Notes under the pieces: generated by a model
What the model was told of the DNA's origin: nothing
The model's database searches: none
Seen by the model: the letters and a program-made list of their open reading frames with translations, nothing else
Shown here: positions 57,202 through 64,000 of the stretch, piece after piece
Layout: each line of letters starts with the position of its first letter
How positions within the stretch are numbered: the stretch's first letter is position 1
Origin: Acinetobacter sp. SAAs474
GTDB lineage: Bacteria > Pseudomonadota > Gammaproteobacteria > Pseudomonadales > Moraxellaceae
Assembly (NCBI RefSeq): GCF_032823475.1
Contig: NZ_CP127915.1
Coordinates: forward strand, 992,001 to 1,056,000
Direction of reading: 5' to 3'
DNA length: 64,000 bases
Translations under genes and position numbers: made by a program

Positions 57202-58082
57202 TTCGGCCCTATGGATTTACCTTAATTGAACTGATGATTTCATTAACGTTAGGGCTGGTCATCATTGCTGCTGCGGTAATGCTGTTCCTTACTGCGATTC
57301 GTAGTCAAAGTTTGCAACAAGGAATTATGGATTTACAAGACAATGCTAATTTTGGCTTGAACGATATGACACGGGATATTCGTCTTGCCAATTTAAATGC
57401 AGCAACAGCCATCATCGATGATCGGTTACGTTTTGGCGGTATTGTGTTGTCTGCACAGAATTTACCTGCTGAATTTTCCGATGTTGATCCCGTCTTTTTG
57501 AGTTCAGCTCAAACGGGTATTTCTAATGTTAAACAGGCCAGTGATCAGCTTGTTATTCAATACCAACCCATGACAGCAGGTGGATTTGATTGTGAAGGAC
57601 GTCAAATCGCAGCGCATCAAGTTGTGATACAACGCTATTTTTTAAGAAAAGATCATCATGCAGCTCCTACAGAACCGCATTCTTTGGCTTTGGTATGTGA
57701 TGCTGGGCATTATATAAAAGATCAATCCATTGCGATTCAAAATAATAGAGGATTGCAAGGTGAAATTATCATGAAACATGTAGATCATTTTCGTGTTTTA
57801 TTGAGTGTGATCAATCAGCATCGTCAGCGTCGATATATTGCAATCAATGACTATATGGCGCTCAAGGAAGAACCTAAACCACGTATTTTAGGGGTGTATT
57901 TGGCGATATTAATGCATTCACCACAGATGGGTATAAAGCATGGCCTATCGACAGCAGCTGTAAAGTTGTGGCTATTGGATCAACAATTACATGTGAAGCA
58001 TGATAAACGTCCAAACCCATATGTATATCGTGTTGTAGCACAAGAAGTTGCATTTAGAAATGCATTGGGAGAGCTGAACTAG
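57198..58082 (+). CDS. pilW: Minor pilin PilW (ComB-like)
   Basis: This 294-residue prepilin has leader MIRPYG before [14 protein letters not shown], with Glu at +5. I chose the ATG at 57198 because it gives the short leader and the ATGA overlap with pilV; an in-frame ATG eight codons earlier would lengthen it. PilW joins FimU, PilV and PilX at the pilus tip. In A. baylyi the corresponding protein is ComB, needed for normal transformation. Confidence 0.87.
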   Translation: MIRPYGFTLIELMISLTLGLVIIAAAVMLFLTAIRSQSLQQGIMDLQDNANFGLNDMTRDIRLANLNAATAIIDDRLRFGGIVLSAQNLPAEFSDVDPVFLSSAQTGISNVKQASDQLVIQYQPMTAGGFDCEGRQIAAHQVVIQRYFLRKDHHAAPTEPHSLALVCDAGHYIKDQSIAIQNNRGLQGEIIMKHVDHFRVLLSVINQHRQRRYIAINDYMALKEEPKPRILGVYLAILMHSPQMGIKHGLSTAAVKLWLLDQQLHVKHDKRPNPYVYRVVAQEVAFRNALGELN

Positions 58083-58804
58083 TGCATAAACAACGAGGGA
58101 TGGCACTGATTACTGTATTGATTTTATTGGTTGCAGTCACGGTTGCAGCGACCTTAGCCATTCGACATGGTTTGGTGGCATTAAGTATTGCAACCAATAG
58201 TCAAGCAGAACAATTACTACTACAAAATTCAGATGCGGCTATGTTTAATATCGAAAAAAATCAGCAATTAATACGGCATTTGGCACAAGACGGCATGTTT
58301 GGTATGGGTAATCATCCACGCTACAAAGGACGAGAGCTGGTGTTTTGTTTTAAAGGATCGCGAGCTGAATTTTTTTCTTTAGCTGAAACCAGTATGATTT
58401 ATCAGCACAAAGGCCATATTTACAATGATCGCCTAGGTATGAATGGTTACTGTCGTACGGCGGTGAATCATGATGAGCATTATTTTTTTACCAGTCGCCG
58501 ACGTATTGTATTAACCCAAATTGCGATTCGTTTTATGGAAGGTCATACCATGGATCCCTTCCAAAATTCGCTTAGAGGTACAGATGAGCGATTGGCAAAA
58601 GTTGAAACTATACGAGGTTTTCGCGTTTATGTGACCTCATTAATGCCGACACTTTCTCGTGCCAGCACCACTGAGATTGATCAATGTTTAAATCGTCATT
58701 TAAGCCAGACTGTAGAGGCCAGTATTGGTGATTGCCTGAGGGGGTTAAACGTACCTTTTACCACTCATGTGACGGAATATACATTAGGTCAGGTATTTTT
58801 ATAG
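58082..58804 (+). CDS. pilX: Minor pilin PilX
   Basis: This 240-residue protein has leader MHKQRG before MALITVLILLVAVTVAATLA. Like other PilX/GspK-type pilins, it lacks Glu at +5 (Thr here), which fits the position at the very tip. The start is GTG, overlapping the pilW stop. pilY1 follows 1 nt later, consistent with joint assembly of PilX and PilY1. Confidence 0.86.
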   Translation: MHKQRGMALITVLILLVAVTVAATLAIRHGLVALSIATNSQAEQLLLQNSDAAMFNIEKNQQLIRHLAQDGMFGMGNHPRYKGRELVFCFKGSRAEFFSLAETSMIYQHKGHIYNDRLGMNGYCRTAVNHDEHYFFTSRRRIVLTQIAIRFMEGHTMDPFQNSLRGTDERLAKVETIRGFRVYVTSLMPTLSRASTTEIDQCLNRHLSQTVEASIGDCLRGLNVPFTTHVTEYTLGQVFL

Positions 58805-58805
58805 C

Positions 58806-61800
58806 ATGAAAGTAAATATAAAAATAAGAATAAAAAATATGAAGTTATTATATGGTTTTTGCCTAGATCAACGCTGGATCATGTTGGTATTGGTATTATT
58901 TATAGCATTATATCGTCCGATTGAGTCAAGTCATGCCAGTGATATTGAAATCTATCAAGCTGCACATGCAGGACAAACGACATTGATGCTGTTATTGGAT
59001 ATTTCAGGGAGTATGGGAGGACAATGGAATACGATAGCATGTGATGTAGATCCTGATTTTATATCAACTTACATATTGAGCGAGCAGTCCACAGGTCGTT
59101 CAGTTAATTATCCTCGTTATTACTGTGAAGCAATATATAAAAAGAATAAAAATATAAAGCGTAAATATTATCAACGTATTACACGGTTACAAGATGCTAT
59201 GTTTGATCTTTTGGAGGGTAATGCCTCTAAGGGAATTCAACGCCTTGCCGATCATTATGTAATTGGTCTTGCAACATTGGGAGTTAAGTCTGGTCGAAAA
59301 ATATTCCCTATGGGTGCAATTTTGGTCCCCGCACGACGCTTGGATCAACAAATTAATGGCCAAACTCAACGTCAAATCTTATTAACACAGATTGCTAAAT
59401 TAACGGCGAGTACATCAACACCTACAGCACGTTCTTATGCTGAAACTGTGGCGTATTTAATGGGCAATAGTACGGCTGATGCCGAGCATAGTGGTTTTGC
59501 CTATTCAGTTGCCGAAAGTAAAAAGGATAATCGCTATCTTCAACCATTTTCTTTACAAGCATCCAACCCATTACGTCAGTGTGGTAGTCAGGGGATTTAT
59601 GTCTTAACGGATGGAGAGCCTGTTAATGATAGTAATGCTGAGGGATTAATCCGCAAGGCTTTAAATAGCAATTTTTCTTGTTCATCAACAGATAGTTTTG
59701 ACTGTATACATGGACTGGCCTTGCGACTGATTCAAGAAAAACAGAATCCACTGGGTTTAAAGGTCAAGACGGCTGTGGTTGGTTTTGGTCATGAATTTAG
59801 TCATATTTCGTCTTATAATAAAAAGAAAACAGCAGCAGAAAATATTAAAGCCTTAGGTCATATTGATACCAATGTAAAAAAAGCAGCATATTGGGGGATT
59901 ATTGGTCAGGGGGGCTGGTATTCTAGTGTCAGTACTCAAGATGTCATTCATAGTATCAACAGTTTTCTGGATGAATTGAATACAACGATATCGATTGCGA
60001 CGACCGGTGCACCGACAATACCTGTGGATCCTTTAAATCCTACGCGATTACATCATGAGGTTTATTATCCACAATTTCAGCCTCTACCCGGTCAGCCCTA
60101 TCAACTTTGGTTAGGAAATTTAAAAAAATACAGATTAGATTCAAATGCAGTATTAAAAGATCAGGCCAATGCGGTGATTACAGATACTTTAGGTCGAATA
60201 TTAAATAATAAGGACATGTGGGCAGCGAAAGTTGATTCATCATCAGCAACACAGCCTAGTGATCAAGCATTAAATTATGGTATGAGGTCAAAACTACGCT
60301 TACAGCATAATTCAGCTGGACAAACACAGCGTAAACTATGGACCACACGTTCTTTTTCTCAAGGACAGGCCAAAACATCGAATTCACTGGTTGCGATTAC
60401 CATTCAAGACATTGTAGATCCAGAAAAGCGCCTCGATCCCAAAATAGGCTATTTGATGAACTTATTGGGATATCATTATGCACCACAAAATCATCCGACA
60501 TTACAACAATTAAAAGAATATCCAGAATTACGTCAAGTGGGTGCTGTTATGCATTCAAAGCCGCTCTTGATTACCAATCGTGGTGCTAGTAATCAGTTAT
60601 TGCAACGCCATCTTGGACAACAAAAACAGCGTGAAGATTATGTACTATTTGGTACTACTCAAGGTGTACTGCATGTTGTCGATGCTGTAACGGGTAGAGA
60701 AAAATTTGCTTTTATTCCTCATGAAATTATTGAAAGTCAGGCTGAAGCATTTGCATCGCCATCACTGAGCATGAAGGGAAAAAGCAATTTTTTTTATGGT
60801 ATTGATGGTGAATGGACAGCGTATACAGAATATGTAGTAGATAAAAATAATCAACATATGCTGACAGTAGGTCAAGGACAATCTTATACAGACGCTCAGC
60901 AGCGTAAACGCAAAGTATACGGCAAACAGTTGGTCTATGGTGGCTTACGCATGGGAGGTCGAGGTTATTATGCCTTGGATTTAAGTGATATCGACCAACC
61001 AAAGCTTAAATTTCAGATTATTCCACAAGGTCAATGTAGTGCTAGTAATCCTGTAGGGTGTATGGGACAGAGCTGGTCAAAGCCGAATATTAGCTGGATT
61101 AAATGGCAAGGTACTCAGAAATTGGTGATGTTTGTTGGCGGTGGTTATGATGCTGGAGGAGATGATGGTAATGCCTTGGTGAATGGTCGACGTATTCCTT
61201 ATGCAGGCTATGAATCAGCAGCTTATTTGCAGAATAATAAACGTGGTGCTGGTGTATATATGTTTGATGCACTAAATGGTCAGTTATTGTGGTGGGCAGG
61301 AGCCAATGCAACTCGGCGTACATCGCGGAATTTGGCGACATTTGCTGCACAAATGCAATACAGTGTTGTGAGCGAAATTAAAACAGTAGATCGTGATGCA
61401 GATGGTTTGGTTGATCATTTATATTTTGGTGACTTGGCTGGGCAGGTTTGGCGTATTGATTTAAATAATCAACTTGATGCCAATACTTTTATGACCCAGC
61501 CAGAGCTATTTGCCAAAGTGCCTGTACGATTACTTGACCTATATGCGGGTGCAGCCAGTCCGCGCTTTTATCATATGCCGGCATTTTCAACTTATACTGA
61601 AGAAGGAACAACCTTTGCTGTACTCTCTGTGGGTTCTGGGAATCAGAGTAGTCCGCTGGCCCATTATACGCCAGGCCAAAGCGCCTATCAGGATGATGCC
61701 ATCTTTAATATTTATGATAAGGATGTTATTCGACCAGATCTATTTTCACTGCGAGCCATATCGACAACAGCAAAAAAATATCTACATGCGAGTAGTACCC

Positions 61801-62330
61801 TTAAAAGTAAAGATCTGACTCTGATGACGGAAACAGCAGGTGGCTCATTGTCTTCAATGTCACACCAGTTATGGCCTTTAGATGATCAACATCGTTTTAA
61901 TCAACATCGTATTATCGCACCTTATCGGCGTACACAAGGCTGGTATTACCAATTTAAGCATCAGGACATTCAAGATAAAAAGATCATCAGTAGCCCAATT
62001 GTGATTAACCATGACTTGTATGTGACTGTTTTTGATCGTAGTCCAAAAAATGCATTAGATCAATGCGGTGCTAGTATTCAAGGGAGTAGCACGACGACTT
62101 TGTTTTGTATGCCTTATGGGCAATGTCAAACAGGTTCAATATTGTCACATCAGATGCCTTTAGGGGCTGGAATAATCGCAGCAGCAATTGGTGGTGATGC
62201 AGCGACAGGAATGACACGCATGATTGTCAGCCCTCAGGATAAAAGTAAAATGTCCGATAATGTGATTATGCATAAGCGTTATCAAACCGTAACAAAACTT
62301 AGCCCTCAACGCTGGTATGAACAACATTAA
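58806..62330 (+). CDS. pilY1: Type IV pilus tip adhesin PilY1 (ComC-like)
   Basis: This 1,174-residue protein has an N-terminal hydrophobic segment (about residues 25-36). A von Willebrand A domain follows, with the metal-ion site DISGSMGG starting at D65. The C-terminal PilY1 beta-propeller contains a calcium-binding loop DRDADGLVD near residues 861-869. It caps the pilus and supports adhesion, surface sensing and, in A. baylyi (ComC), DNA uptake. A start at the second methionine (residue 12) is possible. It is full length without interruptions. Confidence 0.92.
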   Translation: MKVNIKIRIKNMKLLYGFCLDQRWIMLVLVLFIALYRPIESSHASDIEIYQAAHAGQTTLMLLLDISGSMGGQWNTIACDVDPDFISTYILSEQSTGRSVNYPRYYCEAIYKKNKNIKRKYYQRITRLQDAMFDLLEGNASKGIQRLADHYVIGLATLGVKSGRKIFPMGAILVPARRLDQQINGQTQRQILLTQIAKLTASTSTPTARSYAETVAYLMGNSTADAEHSGFAYSVAESKKDNRYLQPFSLQASNPLRQCGSQGIYVLTDGEPVNDSNAEGLIRKALNSNFSCSSTDSFDCIHGLALRLIQEKQNPLGLKVKTAVVGFGHEFSHISSYNKKKTAAENIKALGHIDTNVKKAAYWGIIGQGGWYSSVSTQDVIHSINSFLDELNTTISIATTGAPTIPVDPLNPTRLHHEVYYPQFQPLPGQPYQLWLGNLKKYRLDSNAVLKDQANAVITDTLGRILNNKDMWAAKVDSSSATQPSDQALNYGMRSKLRLQHNSAGQTQRKLWTTRSFSQGQAKTSNSLVAITIQDIVDPEKRLDPKIGYLMNLLGYHYAPQNHPTLQQLKEYPELRQVGAVMHSKPLLITNRGASNQLLQRHLGQQKQREDYVLFGTTQGVLHVVDAVTGREKFAFIPHEIIESQAEAFASPSLSMKGKSNFFYGIDGEWTAYTEYVVDKNNQHMLTVGQGQSYTDAQQRKRKVYGKQLVYGGLRMGGRGYYALDLSDIDQPKLKFQIIPQGQCSASNPVGCMGQSWSKPNISWIKWQGTQKLVMFVGGGYDAGGDDGNALVNGRRIPYAGYESAAYLQNNKRGAGVYMFDALNGQLLWWAGANATRRTSRNLATFAAQMQYSVVSEIKTVDRDADGLVDHLYFGDLAGQVWRIDLNNQLDANTFMTQPELFAKVPVRLLDLYAGAASPRFYHMPAFSTYTEEGTTFAVLSVGSGNQSSPLAHYTPGQSAYQDDAIFNIYDKDVIRPDLFSLRAISTTAKKYLHASSTLKSKDLTLMTETAGGSLSSMSHQLWPLDDQHRFNQHRIIAPYRRTQGWYYQFKHQDIQDKKIISSPIVINHDLYVTVFDRSPKNALDQCGASIQGSSTTTLFCMPYGQCQTGSILSHQMPLGAGIIAAAIGGDAATGMTRMIVSPQDKSKMSDNVIMHKRYQTVTKLSPQRWYEQH

Positions 62331-62343
62331 GCTGAGTCATGAT

Positions 62344-62817
62344 ATGCAATCGAATCAACGCGACTAGACTGGATTTACCTTAATTGAATTGATGTTGGTG
62401 GTTGTTTTGATTACGATTCTTGCCGTGATTGCAATTCCTTTATTTCAACAATATGCTCGCCAAGCCATAGTCAGCCAAGCACAACAAGAAATGCTACATT
62501 TAGCAATATTACTAGAACGTCATAAAGTACGTAATTTTTCATATCGTGGATTCTCACCGACGTCTATCGCTATTCCACGTCATGTATCAGCACAGAAACA
62601 TCAATATCAGTTAATGATCGTCGATGGTGATCAGGTCAACTTAAAGTTAACCGATGAACATGCACTAGGGCAGCATTGGGCGATACAGGCACAGCCTATA
62701 GATCATCATCATTATCCTGCGTTATTGATGACCAGTCAGGGAATTCGTTGTAAAAATAATAATACGCTTGATGTTAATTTTAAGCATTGTGGTGATCATG
62801 GGCAGGAAGTATGGTAA
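62344..62817 (+). pseudogene. pilE: PilE/ComE-type minor pilin with a TAG stop inside the prepilin leader
   Basis: From the ATG at 62344 the frame reads MQSNQRD, then TAG (62365-62367), then [15 protein letters not shown] and a complete pilin-like body to 62817. The cleavage site and Glu5 motif lie only after the stop. A restart at the TTG or ATG at 62389-62394 would lack the G/FTLIE cleavage site and could not be processed as a pilin. A single change (for example CAG to TAG) explains it. In A. baylyi this position is comE. The next pilin gene starts directly at its stop codon. Confidence 0.75.
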
Positions 62818-63255
62818 ATGAAAAAAGGCTTTAGCTTAATTGAACTTATGCTGGTCATTGTGATTATGGCTATCTTGATCATGATGGTGTATCCCGATTA
62901 TCAACAGTACGTACGTCATACTAAACGTATTGAAGCACAGGCAGAATTAACGGCACTTGCCAAGCAATTGCAGCGCTATAAAGTTGTAAATTTAACGTTT
63001 TTAAAGGCCAATGGCAAACCGATCACGTTAGTTGATATTGGTGAAAAAAAAATGCTTTATTTACCAAGAGCTGGACGTCCACTTTATCAGATTAAGTTGA
63101 GTCAGGTTGGTATAAATTCATGGTTATTAACGGCAACGCCGTTGCAACACAGTACGCAGTGGCAAGATGGCGGCTTTGCCTTAAATCATCGTGGTGAAAA
63201 ATGCTGGATACAAGGTTTGGCAAAATGTGTACCCTCTGCAACCTCACAATGGTGA
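62818..63255 (+). CDS. pilE: PilE-type minor pilin (ComF-like)
   Basis: This 145-residue prepilin has the short leader MKKG before FSLIELMLVIVIMAILIMM, with Glu at +5. The globular part has two cysteines (KCW, KCV) near the C-terminus. It begins immediately after the preceding gene's stop codon, so it is probably translationally coupled to that interrupted gene. By position it corresponds to comF of A. baylyi. It is the last gene of the minor-pilin operon. Confidence 0.85.
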   Translation: MKKGFSLIELMLVIVIMAILIMMVYPDYQQYVRHTKRIEAQAELTALAKQLQRYKVVNLTFLKANGKPITLVDIGEKKMLYLPRAGRPLYQIKLSQVGINSWLLTATPLQHSTQWQDGGFALNHRGEKCWIQGLAKCVPSATSQW

Positions 63256-63364
63256 GCATATCGAGTTATCTTGAATGTTGCTGTCTGCATTTCATCTTCA
63301 AATGATTGGATAAGTTTACATCAAGCAAAAGAATAAACATTTTTAATCTTTCTTTTACTGTCAA

Positions 63365-63397
63365 CTTCGCATAAAATATGCCCCTCTATGAAAGGGG
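63365..63397 (+). promoter_or_regulatory. Candidate promoter and leader hairpin of the rpsP operon
   Basis: A -10-like TAAAAT at 63372-63377 is followed by a GC-rich stretch and a small hairpin (CCCCT with AGGGG, 63381-63397) about 60 nt before rpsP. No good -35 is visible. The GC-rich start region would suit stringent control, but that is inference. Confidence 0.35.
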
Positions 63398-63455
63398 TTA
63401 GAAATGTTGCGATGGTCGTAACAGCGATAATCCGTAAAAACTATAAGGTTGTATC

Positions 63456-63713
63456 ATGGTTGTTATTCGTCTTGCACGCGGTGGTGCTAAAAAACGTCCG
63501 TTCTATCAAATTATTGTAACTGATAGCCGTAATGCACGTGATGGTCGTTTCATCGAACGTATTGGTTTCTTTAACCCAACAGCTCAAGGTAAAGCAGAAA
63601 AACTTCGTTTAGATGCTGATCGTTTTGCACATTGGGTTGCTCAAGGTGCACAGCCTTCTGAACGTGTTGCTTCATTAGCTGCACAAGCGAAAAAAGCGGC
63701 AGTTGCTGCATAA
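63456..63713 (+). CDS. rpsP: 30S ribosomal protein S16 RpsP
   Basis: This 85-residue ribosomal protein begins [20 protein letters not shown], with [19 protein letters not shown] following, the S16 signature. It heads the usual rpsP-rimM-trmD-rplS operon; rimM follows 25 bp later and the remaining genes lie beyond the window. Confidence 0.97.
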   Translation: MVVIRLARGGAKKRPFYQIIVTDSRNARDGRFIERIGFFNPTAQGKAEKLRLDADRFAHWVAQGAQPSERVASLAAQAKKAAVAA

Positions 63714-63738
63714 TCTTGATCGCTTAGGTAATTTGCCC

Positions 63739-64000
63739 ATGACACCAACACAGAATGTACCCGAAGATCGGATTCAGATTGGACAGCTACGTTCAGCATA
63801 TGGTCTAAATGGGTGGCTCTGGGTCTATTCCAATACAGAACCGATGAGCAATATTTTTGACTATCTGCCTTGGTATATTGAAACCAAAGCAGGTTGGCAA
63901 ATGGCTGATATAAAACGTTGGAAACCGCATGGTAAAGGCTTGGTTGTTGCATTAAAAGGTGTGGTTGACCGCACTGCAGCAGATGCTTTAGTGGGTGCCA
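63739..64000 (+). CDS. rimM: Ribosome maturation factor RimM, N-terminal part (cut by window edge)
   Basis: The first 87 codons of RimM, an assembly factor for the 30S head that binds S19, are visible. IQIGQLRSAYGLNGWLWVYSNTEP is the typical N-terminal barrel sequence (GxxxxxxGxxG-type), and DRTAADALVG precedes the edge. Start ATG at 63739; the PRC-barrel half is outside the window. Confidence 0.92.
   Translation, partial: MTPTQNVPEDRIQIGQLRSAYGLNGWLWVYSNTEPMSNIFDYLPWYIETKAGWQMADIKRWKPHGKGLVVALKGVVDRTAADALVGA

Overview
The window looks like a chromosomal segment of a low-GC gammaproteobacterium of the family Moraxellaceae, most likely Acinetobacter. The evidence is an Acr1-type fatty acyl-CoA reductase at the left edge, a shortened division/cell-wall (dcw) cluster, a pilMNOPQ-aroK-aroB-gltBD block, a TfpO/PglL oligosaccharyltransferase pair flanking the pilin gene, a SpoT whose synthetase domain looks dead, and a minor-pilin/PilY1 cluster ordered like the competence loci of A. 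baylyi. This is mostly core genome. I see no prophage, intact insertion sequence, CRISPR array or clear genomic island.

Layout. Positions 1-3,900 hold the 5' part of acr1, then metY and ettA. Positions 4,000-11,200 hold a heavy-metal efflux locus: a CzcI-like small protein, CzcC, CzcB, CzcA and the cation diffusion facilitator CzcD. Positions 11,200-14,100 hold a small zinc-ribbon membrane protein, tRNA-Glu, gltX and a small secreted protein. Positions 14,700-24,500 hold a sulfate-binding protein, rsmH-ftsL-ftsI-murE-murF-mraY, and an RlmA-type methyltransferase. Positions 25,100-28,400 hold a degenerate C39-peptidase-like protein convergent with PBP1A. Positions 28,600-36,100 hold pilMNOPQ, aroK, aroB and a DamX/SPOR-like membrane protein. 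A 950-bp gap follows with a candidate sigma-54 promoter and NtrC-type sites in front of gltBD (37,000-43,000). Positions 43,200-45,400 hold lemA with two TPM-domain genes, the first interrupted by an in-frame stop. Positions 45,500-49,700 hold tfpO and pilA (minus strand), with pglL divergent. Positions 49,800-54,700 hold bfr, bfd, ridA, spoT, rpoZ and gmk, all on the minus strand. Positions 54,800-64,000 hold ispH, the minor pilins fimU-pilV-pilW-pilX, pilY1, two PilE-type pilins (the first with a stop in its leader), rpsP and the start of rimM.

How the genes work together. Three blocks supply type IV pilus parts: the PilMNOPQ assembly platform and secretin, the major pilin with its glycosylation enzymes, and the minor-pilin/PilY1 tip complex. 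The cell-wall genes cover MurE, MurF and MraY precursor synthesis, FtsL/FtsI septal synthesis and PBP1A. GltBD, aroKB and metY are central metabolism, and SpoT, RpoZ and Gmk link nucleotide and stress signalling.

The most notable points are: probable NtrC/sigma-54 control of gltBD; a sigma-54 pilA promoter; two genes broken by a single nonsense codon each (a TPM-domain gene and a PilE-type minor pilin); a C39-like protein that keeps its cysteine but lacks the histidine segment; a bacterioferritin without most ferroxidase ligands; and a SpoT with an eroded synthetase domain. I did not find a convincing new multi-gene system.
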